A stretch of 64,000 bases of DNA from Peromyscus leucopus. Lineage: Eukaryota; Chordata; Mammalia; Rodentia; Cricetidae. The position numbers were made by a program, and so were the translations under genes. This document shows positions 36,586 through 47,060 of the stretch, piece by piece (position 1 is the stretch's first letter; each line of letters begins with the position of its first letter). The notes beneath the pieces were generated by a model. That model had not been told where the DNA came from. It saw nothing but the letters and a program-made list of their open reading frames with translations, and searched no databases. Location: contig NC_051074.1 of assembly GCF_004664715.2 (NCBI RefSeq), positions 17,481,058 to 17,545,057 on the forward strand, read 5' to 3'.

Positions 36586-36856
36586 ATGTTTTTTTTTTTA
36601 GTTATGAATATCAAAGAGAACATAATCCAAATTCTCTGTGTGGTAGCCATCTTTACGTGACTTATGTTTGATATTACCTTGAGCCCATTGATTTAAACTG
36701 CACCATTCTAAGACTGAAAAGGCGCTGTGGCTGCTGGCTCCGCCCACTTCAGCTTCCCAACATGGCAGTGGTACGTTTTCCGCCAGCTCTGGGAGTCATC
36801 AAGTCTCAGAAATAGTGGGTCTAAGCTTTTATCAAAGCAGCGTGTAGCCCAGAAAC

Positions 36857-36889
<33 letters not shown>

Positions 36890-37105
36890 ACTAGTAAAGA
36901 CTAAATCTACCACACAGCTTAATTTGCCGCTGGCAGATGCCTCATTTCCGCCATACTGTGGGTCAAACGCACACGCCAGGAACCTGCCAGTGTCCAAACT
37001 TGCGTTTTGCGGCATCTAGCTGCCTGTATGAGACAAGAAGCAGGAACCTGGTTTTGGCTTTGTTTAGAATTGGTTATTAAATATTCTCAGGTTTAAGGTG
37101 GAAAC

Positions 37106-37123
37106 TCGAGCCGTTGGGCGCCA
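37106..37123 (-). other. Primer binding site of the inner element (Lys-tRNA type)
   Basis: On the minus strand TGGCGCCCAACGGCTCGA starts two bases after the 5' LTR. The first 12 bases match the 3' end complement of tRNA-Lys-1,2 as known from betaretroviruses. Confidence 0.88.
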
Positions 37124-37125
37124 TT

Positions 37126-37469
37126 TGTTGCTGGAGGGCTTCTCTCCAGGTTCCCCAAGCCCCGCAGTCCCACAATCCACTTATAAAATAATCACTCAGA
37201 CGCTTATATCACTTATAAACTGTATGGCCGTGGCAGGCTTCTTGCTAACTGTTCTTTTATCTTATATTAACCCATTTTTATAAATCTATAGCTTGCCACG
37301 TGGCTGGTGGCTTACCGGCGTCTCTACATGCTCTTCTCCTGGCCGTGGCTGCAGTGTCTCTCCCCCTTCTTCCTGTTTCCCCAATTCTCTTCTCTCTTTG
37401 TCCCGCCTATACTTCCTGCCTGGTCACTTGCCATCAGTGTTTTATTTATATAGAGTGATATCCACAGCA
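37126..37469 (-). repeat. 5' LTR of the inner mys-like element
   Basis: 344 bases, identical to 34,632-34,975. It is the transcription-start side of the element in minus orientation. A TATA-like ATATAAATAAAA lies near its minus-strand 5' end. Confidence 0.95.
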
Positions 37470-38209
37470 CACTTCAAAGACCTACAGATTATGGCATTTA
37501 AAATGTTTTAAGAACTTTGACTTTCTGGACATTGAGACATGTCGGCTCCTGGAAGCACCAATCTACTTCAGAGAAGATATGGGCATTGAAGAAAATGTAT
37601 ATGGAATTAACTTTTATTGTGGCAAAAGTTAGCCACTGGGCAAAAAAGTGTCCTTATATTGACTGCTTGATGATGTATAAACTGGACTTGTAGGAGCCAT
37701 AGGAAGGTGACCACTGAAGTTTACAAAACAAGATGGTCCTTCAGGTACCTGCTTCACTGAAAAACTGCCAGACATTCTACAGGACACAGAGTTAAGTGAC
37801 TGAGAGAGTCTAGGTCTATGGGCTGAAGATGGATGCCCCAACATTGCAGTAGAACTTTGGGTGACTATCCAGGCAGGCAGCTGTCTCTGTCACTCTAGAT
37901 TTTTGAAAGTTGCTAACAATGCACTTCCTGTTTACTTAAATAATATTATATCCTTCTGAGGCCTTTGGTGTAGTTGAAGACTAGATAGTTATAATTATGG
38001 TTTTCCTTGGTTATGATACGAGAAAAGGTAGCCATGAAACTTTAGACTCACAAAGATAGGATAAATAGGATATCTTCTTTAATTTTACCAAATACAAATA
38101 GACTAGATATTGTAGCTATAATTCTTGCTTGATAACTGTTTTGTTATATGTAATTTTACTATGTTAAAGTTAAAACCTTTCTAATTTTGATGAAACAGAA
38201 AAGGAGAAA
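37470..38209 (+). mobile_element. 3' internal part of the outer mys-like element
   Basis: Resumes the outer element after the duplicated CACTTC. The join (AATCTTCAAACACTTC ... AAGACCTACAGATTATGG) matches the uninterrupted 3,977-4,020 of the retroviral fragment, which confirms the insertion point. It ends in the purine tract GAAACAGAAAAGGAGAAA (38,192-38,209) directly before the 3' LTR. Confidence 0.85.
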
Positions 38210-38562
38210 TGTTGTGGGATAATGTTATTGTACACTGGTCTAATGAAACACTGATTGGCCAGTAGCCAGGCAGGAAGTATAGGTGGGATAAGCAGATAAG
38301 GAGAATTCTGGGAAGAGGAAGGCTGAGTCAGGAGATGCCAGCCCACCACCCAGCAAGCAGCATGTAATGACACACAGGTAAAGCCACGGAACATGTGGTG
38401 ACATATAGATTAACAGAAATGGGTTGAGTTTAAGTGCAAGAACTAGTAAGTAGTAAGCCTGAGCTAATGGCCGAGCAGTTTTAATTAATACAAGCCTCTA
38501 CGCGTTTTCTTGGATCTGAGTGGCTGCAGACCGGGCAGGACACAGGAAAACTTCCAGCTACA
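38210..38562 (+). repeat. 3' LTR of the outer mys-like element
   Basis: 353 bases from TGTTGTGGGATAATG to TTCCAGCTACA, followed by the target duplication TTTTTC. It differs from its partner 32,602-32,962 by dozens of substitutions and several indels. Confidence 0.9.
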
Positions 38563-38718
38563 TTTTTCCCCTAAAGAATTCTCAAGACCAGGCCTGGAAA
38601 AACAGAGTTGAACAATAAAACATCAGTTTTTCTGCTCCGAGACACAGAGGTTTTAATTCAGAGCTGCCAAAGGAGCATGAGCCTAGGGAAATACCAGAGA
38701 AGTAGAAACAAGAAAGAA

Positions 38719-38943
38719 GCCCCTAAACTGTAAGTATATGGTCCTTTACTTGCTGAGTATCTCCTTTGAAGAACATGTGCCATGTACCATGAAGCCCCTA
38801 AACTGTAACTATATGGTCCTTTACTTGCTGAATAGCTCCTTTACAGAACATGTACCATGTACAACAAAGCCCCCAAACTATAAGTATATTGTCCTTTACT
38901 TGATGAATACCTCCTTTAAGGAACATGTGCCATGTACCACTAG
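38719..38943. repeat. Minisatellite, 3 x 75 bp
   Basis: Three direct copies of a 75-base unit start at 38,719, 38,794 and 38,869 (GCCCCTAAACTGTAA-type start, ATGTGCCATGTACCA-type end), about 85-90% alike by eye. Because 75 is a multiple of three, a 69-codon frame (38,738-38,947) stays open across all three. This is a consequence of the repeat rather than evidence for a gene. Confidence 0.93.
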
Positions 38944-39330
38944 ATAATTGTAACCAGGGTCCTAATGAGAAGAAGCAAAAATATGCAAAGCTTTATTATG
39001 ATCCTGGGAACTGATTACGGAATTAAATATTATGAAAGGCTAAGAGCCTTTGTCATTGTTTTGCACCATGTGGCATAAAGACAAAAAAGTAGCCATTCAT
39101 TTGGAGTGTATCCAGCCTTATGAGATAAAGTGTAATTCCACTGAGTAAGAGTTTCAGCCTCTAATAAAGGACACATTGAATAGAGTAGAAAGGATTTTAA
39201 GTCTAGTTGTAACAGCAAAACAATAATGAGCACCAGGGTGGTATCTCCAGCAAACTAAGTGCACGGAGAAATATGTGATGACATTTTGAAAATGAAAACA
39301 CTGCTCAGAGATGTAATTTATCAGCAATTC
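38944..39330. other. No gene recognised
   Basis: No motif was recognised. Minus-strand frames of 67 and 104 codons at 39,030-39,468 overlap a SINE and show no domain. Confidence 0.3.
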
Positions 39331-39334
39331 AAAT

Positions 39335-39551
39335 TTTGGGTTTTTTTTGGTGGGGGTGGGGGGAGGTGAAATTATGTATGAGTGTACCACATGCATTCCT
39401 GATATCCAAGGATGACAGAAAAGAATTTCAGATACCCTGGAACTGGAATTACAGATGGTTATGATCAAAATGTGAGTGCTAGGAACAGAACCTGAGTCCT
39501 ATGCAAAATCAACAAGTTCTTTTAATAGCTAAACAATTTCTCCAGTCTCCC
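39335..39551 (-). mobile_element. B3-type SINE (antisense)
   Basis: Antisense order typical of B2/B3: a G-rich head, 'TACCCTGGAACTGGAATTAC', 'GTGAGTGCTAGGAACAGAAC', 'CTGAGTCCTATGCAAAATCA' and 'AACAATTTCTCCAGTCTCCC' at the tRNA-like end. Moderately diverged. Confidence 0.78.
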
Positions 39552-39559
39552 TTAATTAT

Positions 39560-39764
39560 ATGTAAAATTTAATCGATTTGTAGTTGAATTTCATGAATGT
39601 GTTGTGATGGTATTCACCCCTCCTAGTTTTTTAAGATTTATTTGTCTCTTCCATACTCATCTAACACCTTCAACTTTCCTTGATTCCATTCAAGTCCAAT
39701 TTGTAATGCACATATATTCTTGGGTCTGTAGCCTTCCACTGGAGCATGGTCAAACTTAACAGTT
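39560..39764 (-). mobile_element. L1 3' region, left half of an interrupted copy (antisense)
   Basis: 'CAAGTCCAATTTGTAATGCA' and 'AGCCTTCCACTGGAGCATGG' are typical antisense rodent L1 3' sequence. The same L1 resumes at about 40,252, so a later insertion (39,765-40,250) splits it. Confidence 0.6.
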
Positions 39765-40250
39765 TTAATAATTTTTTATTTAAAAGTGTTTTATTTCTTT
39801 TTACATGTCAATTCGTGTTCCCCTCCCTCCTCTTCTCCCGCTCCCCACAACCTACCCCCATCCTATCCCCATCCCCTCCTCATAGAGGGTGAGGCCTCCC
39901 TTATAGTCAACACAGGCTGGCATACCAAGTTGGAGCTGACCTAGCTCTTCCCTCCTGCATTAATACTGAGTAAGGCGTTGCACCATAGGTAATGTGCTCT
40001 AAAAAGCCAGTTCATGTACCTGGGATAAGTCCTGGTCCCATTGCGAGGGGACCCACAAACACATCAAGCCATGTAACTTTCACCCACATTCAGATGGCCT
40101 AGTTCAAACAAAGTATGCACTCTGTCATAAGTGAATATTAGACACAAAGCAAAGGATAATCAGGCTACAATCCACAACCCCAGAGAAACTAGATAAAGAG
40201 GAGGACACTGGAGGGACACCTAGAAAGAGGAAAGGGTTAAAATCTCCTTG
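39765..40250 (-). mobile_element. L1 3' end with inverted 5' part (twin-priming type), inserted in an older L1
   Basis: 39,765-40,130 is an antisense L1 3' UTR: T-rich end, C-rich 39,825-39,900, then 'GACCCACAAACACATCAAGC'. At about 40,130 the orientation flips: 40,131-40,250 reads in sense as the end of ORF2/3' UTR ('GTGAATATTAGACACAAAGC', then 'AAGGATAATCAGGCTACAAT'). A 3' end in one orientation joined to an upstream piece in the other is the signature of 5' inversion during L1 insertion. Confidence 0.65.
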
Positions 40251-40475
40251 GTCTTTCCCTCTCTCAGCAGCTATCAACTGCCAATAACTGTTAGTGGCTA
40301 CTGATGACAATTAGTGCCCACCTCATCTCTCAATGCTGATATTCTGTCTGACTTGAGTTTCTATAGTTCACATCTTGTAACAATTGCCATAAGTTTATAT
40401 GTACAACAAAACAGCTGTGCCCAGAAGACATTATTTCATTGTAGTCATCAAAATAATCATATGAGGTGATTAGAC
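40251..40475 (-). mobile_element. L1 3' region, right half of an interrupted copy (antisense)
   Basis: 'CTCAGCAGCTATCAACTGCC', 'TTCTGTCTGACTTGAGTTTC' and 'CCAGAAGACATTATTTCATT' follow the same L1 3' region order as would be expected directly after 39,764. Confidence 0.6.
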
Positions 40476-40779
40476 AATTTCAGGCCATAATAAATGCTGT
40501 GAGATTAAAGAATAAGTAATGGTTTGACTATAATGAGACAGTTTTGTAAGTTATTCTCCATATAATGACAAAGAGCTAGTGTTCATCTTATAGTTAAGCC
40601 TGAAAGACAAACTATGAAGTTGAGACATGTGATTTCGCATCCTCTCATTGCCCAGAATGAGATAATAGCCTATGTTTTATTGATTTCTCCAGTGCGGCTC
40701 AAGGTATTGTGATGCTTTCCTGCATGTCCCATTTTAATTATTTATAAGTGTCATCTTCCAAAGACTTGTGGCTTGTGTG

Positions 40780-41150
40780 TACCACTCTGATGATCCAACT
40801 TGACTGTCAATTTACCTGGATTTAGAAGCACTGGAAAATTAGGAAAAGATGTGTTTAGAAGTGTCCATGAGGACAGTTATAGACAGAATTAATTTTAGGG
40901 AGAAAAACCACCCCAACAGTGCTACTCAATAACCTAAGAATCAAGATAAAATAGAGGGGAAAGAAAGTCTCATTCAGGTCTCGATATGACTATATCTGCT
41001 GATATGTCCACTTCACATTCTCCACCATGATAGACCAGAGCTTCTAAAATATTGGGAAAAGTCAATCGATTTTATCTTTTTCATCAATTTATTGGTCTTA
41101 TTTGGTATTTGGACTTTTCACAGTGGCTATAAAACTAATATAATATACCC
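40780..41150 (+). mobile_element. Possible old LTR or MER-type repeat
   Basis: The start ('CAACTTGACTGTCAATTTAC', then 'GTGTCCATGAGGACAGTTAT') resembles a widespread mammalian repeat opening. The right end has ATTGGTCTTATTTGGTATTT and 'GGCTATAAAACTAATATAAT'. Family not identified. Confidence 0.35.
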
Positions 41151-43600
41151 TTTATAAGTACATATAATATGCTCATGCTCTTTCTAGCTACAGTATTTTT
41201 GTCTTGCTTTTGAAACAGAATTTTAAATATGAAAATATAAGTGTGAAATTTCAGAGTTCTATGGTCTGTCACCTTGAGTTTTAAATATTCCAGCATTTAC
41301 AAAGGAACAGCTCTCTCTGTTCTATGTTTCCAATGATGGTGTTACCTTCTATGATGAAATTAAGAATCAAGGATGAATACTATGATTTCCAGAAGTAATT
41401 CTCTATAATTGTGTGGAAATATTCTTTGTGCAAATATTACTGGAAGTTTGGTGTCAGATACTATGAGATTATCATGTCTATGCAGTAAATATCCAATTCC
41501 TTTAGACTATTTGATATCAGTCATGAATGTATTACCAATAAATACAGGGTCTTACAGAGGAGGCAAAGGATTCTAAACTGAAATTGGATAAAGTTTATTC
41601 AGATTGAGTAGTTAGGTGTAAAATTTTAAGAAATATAATAACCCAATGGTTATTTCTTTGAAAAGATGATAGCACAAAAATAGGAAACTAAAATTATTAA
41701 TACAATAAGAACTTGAAATTAAATTAGAATACAATGATAAGAAGTATAAATATATAGTAAGGTGAATGTTTACAGGTTAATTGTAAATGTGTTGCATTCT
41801 ATCAAAAAACTGAATGTAAATTTGTTATATTTTTAAAAACCCCACAGAAAAAATTACAGGCAACTAAAGAATACTGAAAATGGAAGAAATAGCCTTCCAA
41901 AATTGATTATAATAGACTAAATGTTCAGTCCTGCAGACAAATTCATACAAGTAACATTTTTGGACAGAGCATAATGAATTTAAATATTTAAAAATCAACA
42001 CACACATATAAAGAGAGAAACAGAGAGGAGGAGGAAAAGTTGTGTAACAAGAATTAATTGAAAAGAGGCCATGAATTAAAAGAGAACAGGGAGAACTATA
42101 TGGAAAGGTTTGAAGGGAATGAAGGAAAGAGAAATAATATAATTATATTATGATCTAAAAAAAGAATTAGTTAAAAAAACTACACTGTAATAAATGGTAA
42201 AAATAACATACTAAGTGTTTTAGAGGATAGAAGTCCAATATTTTACTCAAGGACTAAGTTATATTTGGTAACCAGGAGACATACATTATTTTTCCTATCT
42301 CTAAATCCATGGTTATACAAGTTTTTTATTGTCTATAGAGTTCATCTATATTTAACAAGGCTGATATTGACAAGTGCATAATTTGGAATTTCTCTCATAA
42401 CATGAAAAGTGTAAATAATTTTTAGAATATAAAAATCAGCAGTCTTGTACGTTGAGGCGACAGCAGAATTTATTGTTACAATCATTGACAAAATAGCTTA
42501 GTCAATAATTCTATTAGGTGACTATGTTCCAGGGACATGATTATTTTCCTGTGTGAATTGAATCATGGTACATTACAGATAAGTATCATTTTTAAATGCA
42601 ATCAAATGTAAAATCAAGAGTTAAAGCAATTGAGCTGTTTTGCTAATCTGTGTGGTGTGTTGGAGATTAACTGCGTAAGTAGTTTTTCATAATAAATCAA
42701 CACAGCTGAATTCTTCCACATTATAGAGATTGAGCAGGTAATGCAAGGAATAAATATCAATTTTTTATTATTAATAGTGGAAGCTTTTTAACCTTTCATT
42801 GGATATTCAAGAACTAAATGCATTAAAGTAGATGGACATAGCATAAATCCATATTGCCATTTAGCTACAATGCACAATTACAAATAACAGAGTTATCCAA
42901 CAACATTTCTAAGGGCTTGGATTACTTAATACTATCATAAGGTCTTTAATAAAGATGAGGTGGAGGAATAACAGTCAACTTAGTCCAAGTGGACGGAGAG
43001 AAAAATGTTGGCATTTTCACATATAATAAGATTGTGTCAATAAATTAACATAAAATTTTGACTTACTTGATAAACAGCCACCTAATTCTGCCTTGACTTA
43101 ACAGAGAAGCAAATAAATAAGTATTGACAAACAGATATAGTATAATTTCTTTGTTTAAAGAAATATCATCTCTTCAAAATACAAATGGTGATAAAAATTT
43201 TGCATACTATACAAAGATCCCTTGTTGAAAGTTTACCATTATACTATTTATCAGTTTTCCAAATTTAATATTGTTGACTCTTAAGAATCTTTAAAATAGA
43301 CTTAAATCTGTAGAGTTCATATAATGAGTTTTCTAATATGTATAGGATTTTAGTATAAGATCGTTTTTGTTAATATTTTTCAAGAAAAGTAGTATCAATG
43401 CAAATAGGAACCTGAGTTGCTTATTATAATTTGTAATTTGGATAATATAAGCATTCAATAATAAGTATCTGTGAATAGTTGATGATGTATGAATTACTTG
43501 AGGGATGAAGAACAGACTTAGTGATTGGTCAAAATCTTTTTTTTATCCTGAAGTTAGATTTTATTAAATATATTAACACAATTGAGGAAAGTCTAGAGGT
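41151..43600. other. AT-rich sequence, no gene recognised
   Basis: About 2.4 kb with stops in every frame. 42,640-42,900 looks single-copy. No RNA gene or clear repeat was recognised. Confidence 0.35.
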
Positions 43601-43998
43601 TTACCTTATTTAATCAGTGGATGTAATCTTAACACTATTGGGCAGCAAAATGGCCCTTGATGGTATCCAATTTAGTTGTGGAAACAACTGTACTACATAA
43701 TCCCTTGCATAATAGAATTGCCTACATGGAATGACTTCTCAGGTTTGACCACTCCACAGTTCTTATCTGTATGCAGGCAAGTCAGCACAGCTCTCGCCCC
43801 ATCTCTTAATAAATATGATAGATTAACTCTTAGAAAGTCAGGCCATAGGTGTTCATAGCTGATCTACCCTGCATACTTTAGAAGGGAGGTTCAGATGCTC
43901 TGAATGAGATGGAGGTTTGAAAGAGCGCAAGGAGACAGTTTGGAAGGAGGACAGGGAAGAGAGAATGTAAATACATTATAATCTCAAAAATAAATATA
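43600..43998 (+). mobile_element. L1-like 3' end
   Basis: A purine-rich segment (43,880-43,970, 'AGGACAGGGAAGAGAGAATG') followed by an A-rich tail ('TCTCAAAAATAAATATAG') resembles the terminal L1 3' UTR. The part before 43,880 is less certain. Confidence 0.4.
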
Positions 43999-44132
43999 GT
44001 TTCCTTTCTGTGTCTCTTCAAGTTTGAACTGAGGTAACAGGTAAGGAACTACATTCCAGACAGAACACCATGAATCAAGAAAGAAGTGACAGAGGAACCA
44101 ACAGGTAAGGAGCAGCAAGAGAATACAGAGGT

Positions 44133-44135
<3 letters not shown>

Positions 44136-44217
<82 letters not shown>
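44136..44217. repeat. (GA)n microsatellite
   Basis: Perfect GA tract of about 80 bases, the longest pure dinucleotide repeat in the window. Confidence 0.97.
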
Positions 44218-44219
<2 letters not shown>

Positions 44220-45168
44220 ACTCAAAATCCAGCACCAAAATCAAGAACAAAGGGAACCTGAAGATAAACAGGCTAAGTTTATCTTAACTGAAGACCACAG
44301 TCGGCCCTACTGAAATGGACACTAATGTTGGGTTTGCCAAAGGAGAAACACGTAGTTCTCAAGTCCTTAAATCTACTTTGGTGGTTTAGTCTGGAAGTCC
44401 TCCTTCTAGATGGTTGGTTAACAATGGAGAATTAAGCTAATTAATACTGAAGAAGTGATTGCATTGACTCAGTGTCTCAGATTGCCTTACCCAGGAATTA
44501 TCTATCTGTTCAATAGAAGCTAACTGTCTGAGCAATTCTGGGATAAGACAAAACACAAATCCAGATCCCTCCCACAAATTCTCGGTTAAACATCAAGATA
44601 CAGGCACAGAAAAGCAGAGGGCCTCACACAGAACCCCTGAATTAAGAGGAGGGAATCGAACTATGAAGACTTTCGTGGTTGGTTGCCTACAAGGAATGAG
44701 ATTTGTGTAGATTACTACAGATACTTAGAGCTCCAAGCTCAAGACCAAGTGATAACCTTTGAAAAATCTCATTCCATGGCACATAGTAGCAGAGTGGTGG
44801 GGGTAGGGGGTTTTCAGCGCAGGTCAGTTCCCTGCAGTGTCTTGCCTGGCCTAGGGTGCTTTACTGTAGCACAAGATCTGAAGGTGCTCACATCGGCACA
44901 CTGCTTACTTTAGTCTCTTGACTGTTCCTTTATGGTACAAATCTCTGTAGTCAGTTTCTCCCACTGTCTGAATACTTGTAATACCTTTTGGGTTGAATAT
45001 TAGCCACACACCTGGATGCACAGACAAGGAAAATGTCTAGACCTTGGTTTCTTGGGGCTTGTGGAAAAATCCTTGCAGCAAAGAAGGCAACCCACTAGAG
45101 TGGATACAGCTTGAGTACTGACAAAATGCTTTTGATTAGCCTGATCCCCCAATAGCAGCAATCTAGAT
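44218..45168. other. No gene recognised
   Basis: Mixed-composition sequence without identified repeats or domains. A 76-codon frame at 44,683-44,913 has no recognisable content. Confidence 0.3.
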
Positions 45169-45311
45169 CAATGGTTCTCAACCTGTGGGTCCCAACCCAT
45201 TATGGGTTATATATCAGATATCCTGCGTATCAGATAATTACATCGCAATTCATAACAGTAGCAAAATTACAGTTTTGAAGTAACAATGAAGTAATTTCAA
45301 AATAGTCATGG
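45169..45311 (-). mobile_element. URR1-type hAT-Charlie DNA transposon, truncated copy
   Basis: Begins with the terminal motif CAATGGTTCTCAACCTGTGGG, then 'ATCAGATATCCTGCGTATCA' and 'TTCATAACAGTAGCAAAATT', in the order of an antisense URR1, a non-autonomous rodent hAT element. The other terminus is missing; homology fades at about 45,311. Confidence 0.75.
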
Positions 45312-45411
45312 TCCTTCTTTCTCAATTCTTTAACATTAGAATCAGCCAGGTTCTGTGTACTAGCTGGTAGCTCAAGCCAATGAAGGCTCTCTCTGTTTAC
45401 ATCATCTAGAC

Positions 45412-45465
45412 CAGTGGTTCTCAACCTTCCTAATGCTGTGGCCCTTAAATACAGTTCCTCTTCTA
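45412..45465 (+). mobile_element. URR1-type hAT terminus, second fragment
   Basis: CCAGTGGTTCTCAACCTTCC followed by 'TAATGCTGTGGCCCTTAAAT' is the opposite terminus of the same transposon family, in sense orientation. Only about 50 bases remain. Confidence 0.65.
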
Positions 45466-45494
45466 AATTTACTGTTTTCTTTTATATTGTAATT

Positions 45495-45862
45495 TTTTCT
45501 TTCCAGATTCATAATTACAACCTCAGCCTGTATAATGTAACATATATTTGTGCTTTCAGGAATGCCTATTTAGTACTGAATAACTAATTGGTGTGCTCTT
45601 CCTTAAGTATGACTATTTTTTACCATTCTCAGCATTCCTTGGTTGCCTGTAGTTCTCTGTGTAGGGTTGAGGCCTCATGGGCTTTTCCATGTCTATTTTG
45701 TCATGGCTGTGTTATTGTCCTTGTTCAGCTCATGTTTAGGCAGTCATGTTGGTGAGACTGTATGGGTGCAGCTCCTGACATTACAAGAAGAGAAGACACA
45801 ATCTCATAGCTAACTCCTGATCCTCTGGCTCTTATAGTCTTTCCAACCCATCTTCCACAGTT
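45495..45862 (-). mobile_element. L1 3' UTR (antisense)
   Basis: Same family and order as 30,690-31,010: 'TTGGTTGCCTGTAGTTCTCT', 'CCTTGTTCAGCTCATGTTTA', 'GGCAGTCATGTTGGTGAGAC', 'CACAATCTCATAGCTAACTC'. Confidence 0.65.
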
Positions 45863-46550
45863 GTATAATTGGACAGAGAAATATGTATACCTATATAGTA
45901 ACAAAAAGACATTTAAAAAGGTATACTTCTAACAGTGAAGGGGGCAGAGCAAAAAGAGCATTGAATATTTAAAAAAAAATCTATGTTCTACAAAGGATGA
46001 TGGATTTTGTCATATGGACTTCTTTGAATTATTTACATATCATGCACCTTCCCATTCAGGCTCTGTTAAATGTAGTTCTACCTACAACTCAATGTATCAC
46101 AGGTTGCATGTTGCATTGGCATCTTAAATATCTTCCCGAGGCTGTTTTTTTTATTATTATTATTATAACGAGTCATAGGCCACATTTAGACACTATGGGC
46201 ATCGGATTATCTCTGAACCTATGCCACTGGTTAGATTTAATTGGCTTCAAAGGTTTAGGATGGGGAGTAGTTTCCAGATCTTCCTCATTGTCATGTGGTT
46301 TCTCTCTTAATCAGTCTCTGAAGAAGGCCTTACTATGTATCTTATTCATTTGTCACAAAATCATAAAAAAAATGGGACTTGCATTATTCTTCATAAGTCA
46401 TTTGGCAGATTGAGTGTACCATTTACACAGAAGAATCACACAAAACCCAAAAGTGTGTGCTTTGTGTCTTAGCTTATTGAACACTTAGTGTTTGTTGATG
46501 CAAATGAATGCTTGCAGACTCTCATTATATTTTAAATATGAAATAGTTTT
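45863..46550. other. No gene recognised
   Basis: Contains a 138-codon frame (45,997-46,413) with leucine/isoleucine-rich content partly from an ATT repeat (46,150-46,168). No domain, start context or splice evidence supports a gene. Confidence 0.35.
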
Positions 46551-46554
46551 ATTG

Positions 46555-46600
<46 letters not shown>

Positions 46601-46742
46601 ACCACGTGTTTGCCAGAGGCCAGAAAAGAGTATGAAAATTTCTGAAACAGGAATCTTAGGTGCTTATGGACCACCGAATGCAGATGCCCAGGTCCTCTGG
46701 AAGAACACAAATATTCTTAACTGAGCCATCTCACTATCCCTG
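46555..46742 (-). mobile_element. B3-type SINE (antisense) with (TG)n tail
   Basis: A TG tract at 46,556-46,597 represents the tail of an antisense B3. It is followed by 'TTTGCCAGAGGCCAGAAAAG', 'GCCCAGGTCCTCTGGAAGAA' and 'TTAACTGAGCCATCTCACTA' at the tRNA-like head. Confidence 0.82.
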
Positions 46743-47060
46743 AGTGATGGATAATCTTGGCTGACAGCCTGACTGAGCTGATAGACCCTTAAGGTTTAGT
46801 AAAGTACACATACAGGGGACTCTCTGAGGATATTTCCAGACAAGATTGACATTTTGGAAAGCAATTGTTGTGGGGGTAAGATCTACCTTGACTGCAGTAG
46901 CACAATGTGATCAGCTAGGATCCCCAAACAAAATAAAAGCAGTTAAAGAGAAAGAAAAGCAGGTCATGCAAGCTCCACTCTTCTGGAGCAAGTATTTCTA
47001 CTGCTACTGCCATCATCTGTGGACATGACATGCAAAACTCTTTAGCCTTTCAGTGCAAGT
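46743..47060 (+). mobile_element. Possible old LTR/MER-type repeat
   Basis: 'ATAATCTTGGCTGACAGCCT' and 'GACTGAGCTGATAGACCCTT' at the start suggest a conserved mammalian interspersed repeat opening similar in kind to 40,780. Family uncertain. Confidence 0.3.

Larger units (their letters stand above)
34632..37469 (-). mobile_element. Inner mys-like LTR retrotransposon, full length, young
   Basis: 2,838 bases in minus orientation, flanked by the perfect 6-base target duplication CACTTC (34,626-34,631 and 37,470-37,475). Its two LTRs (34,632-34,975 and 37,126-37,469) are each 344 bases and I find no difference between them. The primer binding site lies inside the right LTR and the polypurine tract beside the left LTR, which fixes the minus orientation. 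Size and LTR length match the published mys retrotransposon (from memory about 2.8 kb with LTRs of about 343 bp). It lacks gag, protease, RT, RNase H and the integrase core, so it must depend on proteins supplied in trans. Identical LTRs imply recent insertion. Confidence 0.93.
32602..38562 (+). mobile_element. Outer mys-like LTR retrotransposon (non-autonomous class II ERV), interrupted by a second copy
   Basis: Bounded by related LTRs at 32,602-32,962 and 38,210-38,562, both TG...CA, and by a 6-base target duplication TTTTTC (32,596-32,601 and 38,563-38,568). Six-base duplications are typical of class II (ERVK/betaretroviral) integration. A primer binding site follows the left LTR and a polypurine tract precedes the right one, which sets the plus orientation. 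Subtracting the nested element, its duplicated target and the B1 leaves about 2.9 kb, close to the published size of mys from Peromyscus (from memory, about 2.8 kb). The LTRs differ at dozens of positions, so this copy is old. No gag or RT is present. Confidence 0.88.

Noticed and set aside
38719..38943. CRISPR-like direct repeats
   Set aside because: The 75-bp units are contiguous without spacers, and this is a mammalian genome; it is a minisatellite.
45997..46413. 138-codon frame
   Set aside because: No domain, includes an ATT repeat stretch, and is surrounded by repeats without transcription signals.
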